A stretch of 64,000 bases of DNA from assembly GCF_902859805.1 (NCBI RefSeq), contig NZ_CADIKC010000001.1, positions 1,178,001 to 1,242,000 on the forward strand. The letters run 5' to 3'. Below the pieces are notes generated by a model that worked only from the letters and a program-made list of their open reading frames with translations, was not told where the DNA came from and made no database searches. The stretch is from Paraburkholderia sediminicola. Lineage in GTDB: Bacteria > Pseudomonadota > Gammaproteobacteria > Burkholderiales > Burkholderiaceae. Position numbers and translations under genes: made by a program. Positions within the stretch are counted from its first letter, which is position 1; the number at the start of each line of letters is the position of its first letter. Positions 1 to 8,241 of the stretch are shown here, piece after piece.

Positions 1-146
1 TCGCTGTAGCCAAGATTGCGCAGCGTCTGGCCGTAGCGGGATGCGCTCAGGCGCACACGCGCCGCCGCCGCACGACCGTATTGCAGGCCGCGCTCATACG
101 GCTTGCCTGACACGCTAACGAATGGAAACTGCTGGATTTGCGACAT
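1..146 (-). CDS. Peptidase C45 / acyl-CoA:6-APA acyltransferase-like protein, N-terminal part
   Basis: Only the first 48 codons lie in the window; the gene runs off the left edge. It opens at an ATG (146-144) preceded by GAGGAGTCC, a plausible ribosome site. The start of the protein reads MSQIQQFPFVSVSGKPYERG followed by LQYGRAAAARVRL. The phrase SGKPYERGLQYGRA is typical of the N-terminus of the C45 family, whose members are made as precursors that cleave themselves to expose an N-terminal Cys nucleophile and act on amides or transfer acyl groups. The cleavage site and catalytic Cys lie outside the window, so substrate and activity cannot be judged. It is transcribed away from the adjacent LysR gene, its probable regulator. 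Confidence 0.6.
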   Translation of the reverse strand, partial: MSQIQQFPFVSVSGKPYERGLQYGRAAAARVRLSASRYGQTLRNLGYS

Positions 147-270
147 GTGTGGGACTCCTCGCCCTGGCTGCCGCCGAGGACATGAAGCGGGCCTAAGCCC
201 GCGCTGACGCCATCGGCCTGATTTGTGACAAATCGATTCTCATCGGCCACAAACAAAATAAAAAGCGTTA

Positions 271-295
271 TTTTCTTTACCGAATGGAAAGAAAA
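271..295. promoter_or_regulatory. Inverted repeat between C45 gene and lysR, candidate LysR operator
   Basis: TTTTCTTT (271-278) and AAAGAAAA (288-295) are perfect reverse complements separated by 9 bases, in the 239-bp gap between two divergent genes. An A/T-rich dyad in such a gap fits the known architecture of LysR binding sites, which serve both the target and the regulator. The role is inferred from position and symmetry only. Confidence 0.4.
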
Positions 296-385
296 ATTTT
301 CGTTTCGTGCGATCATGCAACGCGTGGAGACGGGGAAAAATCGTGCAAACCGTGCACGTCCCGAAGGGCCTGGAGGAGATTCCGC

Positions 386-1264
386 ATGAGTGAAATTCGA
401 ATGCTGCGGACGTTTCTCGCTATCGAGAAGCACGGGACCATGGCGGCCGCCGCCGATCGCATGGCGCTCACGCATGCCGCTGTCGGCGCGCAGATGCGCA
501 CGCTGGAGCGCGTGTGCCAGCGGCAGTTGTTCGACCGCAGCGGGCGCAGCATCCAGTTGAACGATGCCGGCCGTTCGATCATCGAGCAGGCGCGCATGGT
601 GGTGGCCGCGTACGACTCGCTGTTGCGCGGCGTGGCCGACAAACTCAGCATCGAAGGCTCGATCACGATCGGCTCGACCGCGTCGTCGATGGGGTTTCTG
701 GCGGCCAACGTGATCCAGTTGAGGGTCTCCTACCCCGGCCTGAAGGTACGTCTCACGCACGGCGACAGCGCGGAATTGGGGCGCCAGGTGCGCGCCGGAG
801 AAATCGACGCAGCGGTGATCGTCAGCGAACCCCGTGTGACTACGCTACCCGAGTTGTGGGAGCGCCTTTACGATGAGCCGCTGGTATTGCTGGTCAATCC
901 GGCGATCGCCGCAGACGATGCGTCGGTGACCTCATTGCTGAAGCGGCATCCGTTCATCGGCTTCGAAGCGGCATCGCTGACAGGCACCCATGTGGCGAGC
1001 CTGCTCCGGCGGCTGCGCGCCGAGGTCAATCCTATTCTGGAAATGAACTCCATTGCCGCGATTGCCGATCTGGTTCGGCAGAACGTGGGCGTGTCGATCG
1101 TGCCGCGTTTGCGGCACGCCGCCTGGGACGAAGACCCGCTGCTGTCGGTGAGGCCCATTCCGGGCACGGCGTGGCGCCGGCACATCGGATGGTATGAATT
1201 CGGGCGGCAGCCGCTGGCCACCGCGATCGTCAAGAATCAATTGCTTGCGGCGCTGGCCGAGTAA
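386..1264 (+). CDS. LysR-family transcriptional regulator
   Basis: This is a 292-residue LysR-type regulator of normal family length. Residues about 1-60 form the winged helix-turn-helix (MLRTFLAIEKHGTMAAAADR, then THAAVGAQMRTLERV); the rest is the periplasmic-binding-protein-like effector domain. The ATG at 386 is chosen because GGAGGAG lies just upstream and the LysR signature begins there; an in-frame upstream start would add 34 atypical residues. It is divergent from the C45-peptidase gene, the classic layout in which the regulator controls its neighbour and itself. The inducer cannot be read from sequence. Confidence 0.9.
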   Translation: MSEIRMLRTFLAIEKHGTMAAAADRMALTHAAVGAQMRTLERVCQRQLFDRSGRSIQLNDAGRSIIEQARMVVAAYDSLLRGVADKLSIEGSITIGSTASSMGFLAANVIQLRVSYPGLKVRLTHGDSAELGRQVRAGEIDAAVIVSEPRVTTLPELWERLYDEPLVLLVNPAIAADDASVTSLLKRHPFIGFEAASLTGTHVASLLRRLRAEVNPILEMNSIAAIADLVRQNVGVSIVPRLRHAAWDEDPLLSVRPIPGTAWRRHIGWYEFGRQPLATAIVKNQLLAALAE

Positions 1265-1293
1265 CGGCGCAGCGCCGGGCGGCAATGCGCCGC

Positions 1294-1968
1294 TCAGATG
1301 GCGTCATTCGGCCGATGCTCATCCGTATCTACGCAGCACACCAACACCTCCGCATCGTCCTTGCCGAGGCTCAGGTAAACATGCCCAATCGAGCTGTCGA
1401 AATACAGGCTATCGCCCGGCATCAATTTGAACGACTTGCCTTTCTCAAACCGCAATTCCAGTTTGCCGGCCAGCACAAAGACGAACTCCTCGCCTGAATG
1501 CCGGATGTACTCCGGGAAGTCCGAGACGGCGCGGGCGCGAATATGCGCGCGCATCGGCACCATCCGCTTGCCGGTCAGATTGTTGGCGAGCATGCCGTAC
1601 TCGTAGTTCGGCGTGTCGTAGATCTCCTGTTTGCCGTTCGCTGTAAAGGACGGTTTCATCACGCCCGGCGGCTGGCTGCGTTTGCGGCTGCGCCTGAAAA
1701 TCGCGTCGAACTCCAGTTCAAGCGAATGTGCCAGGGCCGCGAACTTGTCGTAGGTCAGGGCAATATCGCCGCGCTCGGCCTTTGAGATCGTCGATACGGC
1801 GATGCCGGAGCGCTCCGACAACTCCGTCAGGGTCAGCCCGCGCGCCTTGCGCGCCTGCCGCAAATGGCCGCCTACCAGTTTGTGGTCGAGCGCGGGTGGC
1901 GCCTCATGCGCCTCATGCGGCTCGTGCGACTCCTCGGCCTGCTTGTCCATCACTGCTGCTTTGGCCAT
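1294..1968 (-). CDS. XRE-family regulator with C-terminal cupin domain
   Basis: A 224-residue protein with an XRE helix-turn-helix at about 33-86 (LRQARKARGLTLTELSERSG, then VSTISKAERG) and a small cupin at about 135-212 (RHSGEEFVFVLAG, PGDSLYFDSSIGH). XRE-cupin proteins are local repressors whose cupin senses a small molecule, often an amino acid, amine or related compound. The N-terminus carries a charged His/Glu run (SHEPHEAHEAPP). ATG 1968 is chosen because longer forms would run through the promoter and operator. It is divergent from the permease-amidase-RidA-dehydrogenase genes and probably controls them. Confidence 0.88.
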   Translation of the reverse strand: MAKAAVMDKQAEESHEPHEAHEAPPALDHKLVGGHLRQARKARGLTLTELSERSGIAVSTISKAERGDIALTYDKFAALAHSLELEFDAIFRRSRKRSQPPGVMKPSFTANGKQEIYDTPNYEYGMLANNLTGKRMVPMRAHIRARAVSDFPEYIRHSGEEFVFVLAGKLELRFEKGKSFKLMPGDSLYFDSSIGHVYLSLGKDDAEVLVCCVDTDEHRPNDAI

Positions 1969-1998
1969 CTCACTCACTTCCACAGAAAATTTTCTCAC

Positions 1999-2024
1999 AT
2001 ACGAGAATTTATTTTTTCTCGTAT
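1999..2024. promoter_or_regulatory. Operator-like inverted repeat upstream of XRE-cupin and MHS genes
   Basis: ATACGAGAA (1999-2007) and TTCTCGTAT (2016-2024) form a perfect 9-bp inverted repeat with an 8-bp A/T spacer. It lies between the XRE-cupin start (1968) and the transporter start (2069). Another TTTTCTC half-site-like stretch is at 1990-1996. Its position over the divergent promoters makes it the best candidate for the XRE-cupin binding site. Confidence 0.55.
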
Positions 2025-2068
2025 ATGATAACTCACGTCGATTCCACCCTTTCTGTGGGAACCCTATC

Positions 2069-3355
2069 GTGTCTACCCTTGCTCTGAGTAAGTCCGGTCT
2101 GACGAAAACCCACGTTATCACCGCCACGACGATCGGCACGGCGCTCGAATTCTACGACTTCACGATCTACAGTTTCTTCGCGATCCAGATCGGGCAACTG
2201 TTCTTCCCGGGCGCAACGCCAGTCAATCAGTTCCTGCTGTCGATCGGCGTGTTCGGCGTAGGGTTCGTGGTGCGGCCACTGGGTGGAATCGTGATCGGCG
2301 CCTACGCGGACCGCGCGGGGCGCAAGAAAGCGATGGTTCTCACCATCATGCTGATGGCGCTGAGTTGCGCGATGATCGCTTGTGCGCCGACCTATGCCGT
2401 GGCAGGGCTCGCCGCGCCGTTGATCGTGTTGAGCGCGCGCCTGATCCAGGGCTTCGCCGCAGGCGGCGAGTTCGGTCCGGGCACCACTCTGCTGGTCGAA
2501 TATGCGACCGACAACACGCGCGCCTTCTTCGCCAGCTGGAACTTCGCGGCCACCGCGGCCGGTCTCGTGCTCGGCGCGCTCGTGGCCACGCTGATCAATG
2601 CCGCGCTGCCCAAACAGGCGATCCTCGACTGGGGCTGGCGTATCCCCTTTCTGCTTGGCATCGTCGCCGCTCCGGCCGGCATGCTGATCCGCAAGCGGCT
2701 CGAAGAAACGCTCGCCGAGCGCAAACCCGGTGAAGCGCCGCCGCGCGGCGCGTTGAAAGCGGCGCTGACCACGCATCTGAATCTCACCATCCTCGGCACG
2801 TTCGCCGAACTGGGCGGCTCCGTGTCCGTCTACATCACAGCGTTTTTCCTGCCGAGCCATGCGGTGCGCGCCTTGCATCTGTCGTCCACCGCGGCTGTCA
2901 CGTCGGGCATTGTCAGCTCGCTCGTATTGTTCGCGGCGGCGCCGCTGGCGGGCATGCTCGCGGACCGCTTCAGCCGCAAGCGCGTGCTGGTTATTTCGCG
3001 CGTCGTGATGCTGCTGCTCGTCTATCCCGCTTTCGCCTTCCTCAGCGCGCATCCGTCGATGACCGCGCTGTGCGTCGTATCGGCCGTACTCGCCGTGTTT
3101 GTCGCAGGACAGATCGTGCCGGTGCTCGTGATGATCCCGGAACTCTTTCCGAAGCATGTCCGCGCAACCGGTATTGCGCTGACCTACGTAGTGAGCGCAT
3201 CGTTCTTTGGCGGCTTCTCGCCGTTCATCGCAAGCTGGCTGGTCGCGCAAACCGGCAATCCGCTCGCGCCGGCCTGGTATGTGGCCGCCGCGTGCGCCAT
3301 CTCGCTGGTGCCGGTAATCTGGTTAAAGGACCGTACGGGCGAAGCGCTCGCCTGA
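2069..3355 (+). CDS. MFS transporter, metabolite:H+ symporter (MHS)-like
   Basis: A 428-residue inner-membrane permease with about 12 hydrophobic segments. The N-terminus (TALEFYDFTIYSFFAIQIGQ), the loop motif ADRAGRKKAM after segment 2 and RLIQGFAAGGEFGPG are typical of the MHS branch (ProP, KgtP, ShiA relatives), which imports organic acids, betaines or amino-acid-like solutes with protons. The GTG at 2069 is chosen because upstream in-frame starts would overlap the divergent regulator. The amidase follows 15 bp downstream, so it is probably the first gene of a four-gene operon and imports that pathway's substrate. The exact solute is unknown. Confidence 0.85.
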   Translation: MSTLALSKSGLTKTHVITATTIGTALEFYDFTIYSFFAIQIGQLFFPGATPVNQFLLSIGVFGVGFVVRPLGGIVIGAYADRAGRKKAMVLTIMLMALSCAMIACAPTYAVAGLAAPLIVLSARLIQGFAAGGEFGPGTTLLVEYATDNTRAFFASWNFAATAAGLVLGALVATLINAALPKQAILDWGWRIPFLLGIVAAPAGMLIRKRLEETLAERKPGEAPPRGALKAALTTHLNLTILGTFAELGGSVSVYITAFFLPSHAVRALHLSSTAAVTSGIVSSLVLFAAAPLAGMLADRFSRKRVLVISRVVMLLLVYPAFAFLSAHPSMTALCVVSAVLAVFVAGQIVPVLVMIPELFPKHVRATGIALTYVVSASFFGGFSPFIASWLVAQTGNPLAPAWYVAAACAISLVPVIWLKDRTGEALA

Positions 3356-3370
3356 CGAATCGAGGATGCA

Positions 3371-4897
3371 ATGAGTCACGATAATGAACTGGTTGGACGC
3401 AGTGCCGTTGAGCTGCGCCGCATGATCGGTGCGAAAGAGATTTCGCCGGTCGAACTGCTCGACGCCTGCATTGCGCGTATCGAGGCGATCAATCCCGCCG
3501 TCAACGCAGTGACCGCGACGGACTTCCCGGCCGCGCGAGTAGCTGCGAAGCGCGCTGAAAAGCAGGTGCTCGACGGCGAAGCGCTCGGCTTGCTGCACGG
3601 CTTGCCGCTCGGGGTCAAAGACCTCGAAAATACAGCAGGTCTGCTGACGACTTATGGCTCGCCCATGTCGCGCGGCAACGTTCCCACTCAAGACGTGGTG
3701 CTGGTGGAGCGCCTGCGCGCCGCCGGCGCGATTGTCACCGCGAAGACCAACGTGCCGGAGCTCGGCGCGGGCGCCAATACGCGCAATCCGGTATGGGGCG
3801 CAACGGGCAATCCTTTCAACCCCACGCTGAACGCGGGCGGCTCGTCGGGCGGTTCGGCCGCCGCGCTCGCGTGCGACATGCTGCCGGTCTGCACCGGCTC
3901 CGATACCGGCGGGTCCTTGCGGATTCCGGCGTCGAAATGCGGCGTGGTGGGCTTTCGTCCGACGCCCGGCCTCGTGCCGAATTCGCGCAAGCTGGTCGGC
4001 TGGTCGCCGATCTCGGTGGTCGGGCCGATGGGCCGCACCGTGGCCGAGGCCTGCCTGCAGCTCGCCGCAACCGCGGGAATCTCCGCTGGCGATCCGCTCA
4101 GCTTTCGCGTCGATCCGCTGGACTTCGCGCGGCCTGACGATATCGACCTCAGCTCGCTGCGAGTCGGCTGGACCGAAGACTTCGGCAGTTGCGACGTCGA
4201 CGGCGAAATCCGCAAAGTGTTCCGCGAGCGCATCGCGCTGATCGCGCCATCGTTCCGTTCCTGCGAGCAGGTGAGCTTTGATCTCGGCGACGTACACCGC
4301 TGCTTCGACGTGATCCGCGCGGAGAGTTTCGTCGCCGGTCTGCATGATGCCTATACGCGGGACCCGAACCAGCTCGGCCCCAACACGCGTGCGAACTACG
4401 AAATGGGCGCGAGCATGAATCTCGCCGACAGCGCCTGGGCACAAGCCGAGCAGACCCGCATTTTCAAACGCTTCCAGAGTGCGTTCGAGCAGTACGACGT
4501 GATTCTCTCGCCGACCACGCCGATTTCACCGTTCCCCTGGCAACAACTGTACGCGGCGCAGATCGACGGCCGCGAACAGGACAACTACTACCGCTGGCTC
4601 GCGCTGACCTACGTCGTCACGCTCACGACGCATCCCGCCGTGTCGCTCCCCTGCGGGGTCGACCATGCGGGCATGCCGTTCAGCTTGCAGATCGTCGGCC
4701 CGTTTCATGGCGATCGGAAAACGCTCGCCGTCGCGCACGCCATGGAGCAGGTCTTCGATCAATCGCCGGTCTTGCGCCGGCCGCGTCCCGATCTGTCGAA
4801 ACTCACCCAGGCTGATCCGTCGCTGAAGTCGATCGTGACGGCGCCGCCTCTTTTCAACGAGTCCGGCCCGAATGACGCCGGCATTTCAACGGTCTAA
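3371..4897 (+). CDS. Amidase, amidase-signature family
   Basis: A 508-residue cytoplasmic amidase with the full Ser-cisSer-Lys triad: Lys83 in LGVKDLENT, Ser158 in the Gly/Ser-rich stretch NAGGSSGGSAAA, and nucleophile Ser182 in GSDTGGSLRIPAS. The spacings (75 and 24 residues) equal those of fatty acid amide hydrolase. Members hydrolyse a carboxamide to acid and amine or ammonia. It sits 15 bp after the permease and 4 bp before RidA, so the genes are probably co-transcribed. The context suggests it opens an imported amide so that the released amine or amino acid can be oxidised by the downstream FAD enzyme. A GatA role is unlikely because no gatB or gatC is nearby. Confidence 0.9.
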   Translation: MSHDNELVGRSAVELRRMIGAKEISPVELLDACIARIEAINPAVNAVTATDFPAARVAAKRAEKQVLDGEALGLLHGLPLGVKDLENTAGLLTTYGSPMSRGNVPTQDVVLVERLRAAGAIVTAKTNVPELGAGANTRNPVWGATGNPFNPTLNAGGSSGGSAAALACDMLPVCTGSDTGGSLRIPASKCGVVGFRPTPGLVPNSRKLVGWSPISVVGPMGRTVAEACLQLAATAGISAGDPLSFRVDPLDFARPDDIDLSSLRVGWTEDFGSCDVDGEIRKVFRERIALIAPSFRSCEQVSFDLGDVHRCFDVIRAESFVAGLHDAYTRDPNQLGPNTRANYEMGASMNLADSAWAQAEQTRIFKRFQSAFEQYDVILSPTTPISPFPWQQLYAAQIDGREQDNYYRWLALTYVVTLTTHPAVSLPCGVDHAGMPFSLQIVGPFHGDRKTLAVAHAMEQVFDQSPVLRRPRPDLSKLTQADPSLKSIVTAPPLFNESGPNDAGISTV

Positions 4898-4901
4898 ACA
4901 C

Positions 4902-5258
4902 ATGTCGAATTCAATCGAACGTCTGCAAACGAATGCGCGCATGAGCCAGGTGGTGATCGCCAACGGCGTGGTGTATCTGGCCGGCCAGGTGCCCGACACG
5001 GCCAACGTCTCCGTGACCGAACAGGCCAACGAAGTCCTCGCGCGTATTGACACGCTGCTGGACGCGGCCGGCGTTGACCGTACGCGCCTGCTGTCGGCGA
5101 ATATCTGGCTGAGCGATCCGAAGCACTTCGCCGAATTCAACGCAGTGTGGGACGCCTGGGTGCCGGCCGGCCACGCGCCGACCCGCGCCTGCGTCCAGGC
5201 GCTGCTGATGAAACCCGGCTGCGATGTCGAAGTCGCGGTGACGGCACTGTCGGCGTAA
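4902..5258 (+). CDS. RidA-family enamine/imine deaminase
   Basis: A 118-residue RidA/YjgF/Rid protein of standard length. It has the family phrases ANGVVYLAGQVP, VDRTRLLSANIWLSD and PTRACVQALL, where the Arg is the conserved carboxylate-binding residue. RidA proteins hydrolyse reactive enamines and imines to ketones and ammonia. The ATG at 4902 gives the usual N-terminus (MSNSIERLQTNARMSQ); a start 30 bp upstream would overlap the amidase. It lies between the amidase and an FAD amine/amino-acid dehydrogenase, where hydrolysis of the dehydrogenase's imine product is the natural job. Confidence 0.9.
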   Translation: MSNSIERLQTNARMSQVVIANGVVYLAGQVPDTANVSVTEQANEVLARIDTLLDAAGVDRTRLLSANIWLSDPKHFAEFNAVWDAWVPAGHAPTRACVQALLMKPGCDVEVAVTALSA

Positions 5259-5276
5259 TCGTCCGTCCGTGAACTC

Positions 5277-6518
5277 ATGAGCACAATGAAATTCGATACT
5301 GTCGTACTGGGCGCGGGCATCGTCGGCGTGTGCGTCGCCGTCCATCTTCAGAAACGCGGCCAGCGGGTTGCGCTGGTCGATCGCAAGGCGCCCGGCAATG
5401 AGACATCGTTTGGCAACGCGGGGCTGATCCAGCGCGAGGGCGTGTATCCGTATGCTTTTCCGCGCGAACTCGGCACGTTGATGCGATACGCGCGCAACCG
5501 GTCGCCGGAGGTCCGCTATCACGCCAACGCGATGCTCAAAGCCGCACCGTTCCTGTGGCAATACTGGCGCAATTCTCATCCGGTGAAGCATGCGGCGATC
5601 GCGAGGTCGTACTCGACGCTGATCGAACATTGCGTGAGCGAACACCGCTCGCTAGCCGCCGATGCCGGCGCGAGCGCGCTATTGCGTCCGATCGGCTGGA
5701 TGAAGGTATTCCGCACTGAAGCGGTTCGCGACAGTGAAACGCGGCTTGCCGAGCAGTGGCATCGCGAATACGGCGTCGAATTCGAATCGCTCGACGCGGC
5801 GAGTCTGCAACAGATGGAGCCCGATCTCGACCGCAGCCTGATCGGTGCGTTGCGCTACACGGCATCCGATTCTGTCAGTGACCCGAACGCGCTCGTCACC
5901 GCTTACGCAGAATACTTCGAGCAGCTTGGCGGGCGCTGTTTGATCGGCGATGCGAATACGTTGCGCGACCATTGGCAGGTGGATACATCGGCGGGCACCG
6001 TCGTGGCGTCGTCGGCGGTGGTCGCGTTGGGCCCATGGTCGGATCAATTCAGTTCACGGCTGGGCTATCGCCTGCCGCTTGGCACCAAGCGCGGGTACCA
6101 CATGCACTATGGCGCGCAGCCAGGCGCGCGTCTGAATCACCCGGTCCTCGATGTCGAACGCGGTTATCTGCTGGCGCCGATGGCCAAAGGTATCCGACTA
6201 ACAACAGGCGCCGAAATCGCGCTGCACGACGCACCGAAAACGCCCAACCAGCTTGACGCCGTCGAGCCCACGGCCCGCACGCTGTTCCCGCTGGCCGGGC
6301 GTCTGGACGCCGAACCCTGGATGGGCCGCCGCCCATGTACGCCTGACATGATGCCGATCATCGGACCTGCGGCGAACCACAAGGGTTTGTGGTTCGCATT
6401 TGGTCATGCGCATCACGGGCTGACACTGGGTCCCGTAACCGGACGATTGATCGCGGAGATGATGACCGGCGAGGAGACTCTTGTGGATACCCGGCCCTTC
6501 AGGGCGGACCGCTTCTAG
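5277..6518 (+). CDS. FAD-dependent amino acid/amine dehydrogenase, DadA-like
   Basis: A 413-residue flavoprotein of the DAO superfamily. The N-terminal dinucleotide fold is clear (TVVLGAGIVGVCVAVHLQKR, about 8-27). The C-terminal signature RRPCTPDMMPIIGP (about 351-364) followed by GHAHHGLTLGPVTGRLIAE resembles small-subunit D-amino-acid dehydrogenases. The likely reaction is oxidation of an amine or D-amino acid to an imine that RidA then hydrolyses. It starts 18 bp after ridA and looks like the last gene of the operon. Its 3' end overlaps the opposing cupin gene by 20 bp. The true substrate may not be a D-amino acid. Confidence 0.85.
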   Translation: MSTMKFDTVVLGAGIVGVCVAVHLQKRGQRVALVDRKAPGNETSFGNAGLIQREGVYPYAFPRELGTLMRYARNRSPEVRYHANAMLKAAPFLWQYWRNSHPVKHAAIARSYSTLIEHCVSEHRSLAADAGASALLRPIGWMKVFRTEAVRDSETRLAEQWHREYGVEFESLDAASLQQMEPDLDRSLIGALRYTASDSVSDPNALVTAYAEYFEQLGGRCLIGDANTLRDHWQVDTSAGTVVASSAVVALGPWSDQFSSRLGYRLPLGTKRGYHMHYGAQPGARLNHPVLDVERGYLLAPMAKGIRLTTGAEIALHDAPKTPNQLDAVEPTARTLFPLAGRLDAEPWMGRRPCTPDMMPIIGPAANHKGLWFAFGHAHHGLTLGPVTGRLIAEMMTGEETLVDTRPFRADRF

Positions 6519-6951
6519 CCGCCGGCACCAGCCCGTACCTTGACATGACATCCATAAGCTTTGCGCGGTCGGGCGGCCCACCGGCGCTTACGATTGCCCC
6601 GACGTCACGAAAATACTGAGCACCTATATCGGGCGTGAGGACGATCAGCGCGCGGGCCGTGTCATTGTGCGGGTTGCTAAAGTGGTGAACCGACCCGCGC
6701 GGAGTAAACATCCATTCTCCCGGTACGAGGTCGCGGACTACTCCGTCGACCGAGTACCGAAGCATGCCCTCCAGCACGTAGACGCACTCTTCGTTACGCG
6801 TGTGGCTATGTGGCGGTGGGACTTGTGAACCAGGTCCCACCGTCAGTTCGAAAACGCCCATCCCACCCGTAGCGGTCCCATCGATCAGGTATTGAATGCT
6901 CAATTGACCAATGTTGATGGGTTCGATCGGAGTTGCGCCGTTAAGTGTCAT
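6499..6951 (-). CDS. Cupin-domain protein
   Basis: A 150-residue single-domain cupin. Motif 1 is visible as PPPHSHTRNEECVYVLEG (metal-ligand His residues and Glu) and motif 2 as PGEWMFTPRGSVHHF. Small cupins of this type bind a metal and serve as isomerases, dioxygenases or sugar/ligand-binding proteins; the function here is not predictable. AAGGAG sits eight bases before ATG 6951. It converges on the FAD dehydrogenase with a 20-bp antisense overlap, so the two 3' ends share coding DNA. Confidence 0.82.
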   Translation of the reverse strand: MTLNGATPIEPINIGQLSIQYLIDGTATGGMGVFELTVGPGSQVPPPHSHTRNEECVYVLEGMLRYSVDGVVRDLVPGEWMFTPRGSVHHFSNPHNDTARALIVLTPDIGAQYFRDVGAIVSAGGPPDRAKLMDVMSRYGLVPAARSGPP

Positions 6952-6972
6952 TTTCGAACTCCTTTGGATTAA

Positions 6973-7173
6973 GGATACTCGTTAGTCCACCAGCGTTGCA
7001 GGTACGGGGCGGGCCGCTTGCGGCGTGTACGCCGACCAGACGGAACCCAATTCATCCAGGATTATGCGCCGCTCAAGGATATATTTTGTCCCGGAGCAGC
7101 GACGGACCGTAACCGGCAGGACAGCGTCTGGATCGCGGGCATACTGGCCGATGTGTTGCCCGCAGAGGATTAA
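6973..7173 (+). other. Open frame without a clear start, possible gene remnant
   Basis: One frame stays open from 6973 to a stop at 7171-7173 and has protein-like composition near its end (FIQDYAPLKDIF, then DSVWIAGILADVLPAED). It has no convincing start or ribosome site. It may be the C-terminal relic of a gene deleted between the cupin and the metallo-hydrolase, or chance. I do not recognise the family. The rest of the 6952-7224 gap shows only the GGAGAAA ribosome site for the next gene. Confidence 0.2.
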
Positions 7174-7224
7174 CCCAGCAAAATCGAGCAGACCTCAACC
7201 AAAAATATCAGGAGAAACAGAACC

Positions 7225-8223
7225 ATGAGTGATCAGCCGTTCGGACGTTCCCGTCGTGATTTCATGCGTATTGCCGTGACAGCAGGCACGACCGCGGCGC
7301 TGCCGTGGATGCAGGACGCCCACGCGCAGTCACCGGCCAACGCTTCAACCACGGCACCCGCTGCGGGACATTCGGCAAAAGGCACGCAGCTGATCCTGCT
7401 CGGCACCAAGGGCGGCCCTACGCCTTCTGACCTGCGCGCGGCGCCGGCGAACGTCCTGGTGGTCGACGGTCAACCCTACGTGGTCGATTGCGGCAATGGC
7501 GTCGCGCTGCAGTTGACCAAAGCAGGCATCAAGCTGCCGGCCATCCGTGACATCTTTCTGACCCACCACCATTCGGATCACAACGCCGACCTCGGCAACC
7601 TCGTGTTTCTCGCCTGGGCCACCGGCCTGCATACGCCCGTCAACCTGTACGGGCCGCCGCGCATGACAAAGATGATCGACGACTTTGTCGATATGAACGC
7701 GATCGACCTCGACGTGCGCATGCGCGAAGAAGGCCGCCCGCCGTTCCGCCCACTGATCAACATCCATGAATTCGACGGCCCGCGCCTCGTGATGGAAGAC
7801 GACCGCGTGCGCGTCACCTCGACCCTGGTCGACCACTACACGATCAAGCCGGCGTTCGCTTACCGCTTCGAGACTCGGGACCGCACCGTCGTCTTCTCCG
7901 GCGACACGACCTATTACCCGGCGCTTGCCGAGTTCGCCAAAGGCGCCGACGTCCTCGTGCACGAAGTGATGTACCTGCCCGCGCTCGAAAAGCTGATGAA
8001 GACGGTCGACAACGCGCCGACGCTGCTCGATCACCTCATGAAGAGCCACACCAGCACTGAACAGGTCGGCAAGATTGCCGCGGCGGCTGGCGTCAAGACG
8101 TTGGTGCTGAGCCATTTCGTGCCGGGCGGCGATCCCGCGATTACCGACGAGATGTGGGCCGCCGATGCACGCAAGCATTTCGACGGACAGATCATCGTCG
8201 GCAAAGACCTGCAGGTTATTTGA
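7225..8223 (+). CDS. Tat-exported MBL-fold metallo-hydrolase
   Basis: A 332-residue protein. The N-terminus carries a twin-arginine signal (SRRDFMRIAVTAGTTAALPW, cleavage near AHAQS at about 36), so it should be exported folded. The metal site THHHSDHNAD (His114, His116, Asp118, His119) and later VDHYTIKPAF, FSGDTTYYP and LSHFVPGG fit the RNase Z/arylsulfatase-like branch of the metallo-beta-lactamase superfamily. GGAGAAA precedes the ATG. The next gene, a CobW-family GTPase, begins at or just after the stop codon, suggesting coupled expression and possibly metal supply. The physiological substrate is unknown. Confidence 0.87.
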   Translation: MSDQPFGRSRRDFMRIAVTAGTTAALPWMQDAHAQSPANASTTAPAAGHSAKGTQLILLGTKGGPTPSDLRAAPANVLVVDGQPYVVDCGNGVALQLTKAGIKLPAIRDIFLTHHHSDHNADLGNLVFLAWATGLHTPVNLYGPPRMTKMIDDFVDMNAIDLDVRMREEGRPPFRPLINIHEFDGPRLVMEDDRVRVTSTLVDHYTIKPAFAYRFETRDRTVVFSGDTTYYPALAEFAKGADVLVHEVMYLPALEKLMKTVDNAPTLLDHLMKSHTSTEQVGKIAAAAGVKTLVLSHFVPGGDPAITDEMWAADARKHFDGQIIVGKDLQVI

Positions 8224-8241
8224 GTGTCGGGAAAAGCCACC

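Noticed and set aside
2033..3250. Long minus-strand open frame opposite the MHS transporter
   Set aside because: It is a composition shadow of a clear permease gene, with Arg/His/Gln-rich nonsense sequence.
3371..4897. GatA subunit of Asp/Glu-tRNA amidotransferase
   Set aside because: The amidase signature is shared, but gatB and gatC are absent and the context is a catabolic operon.
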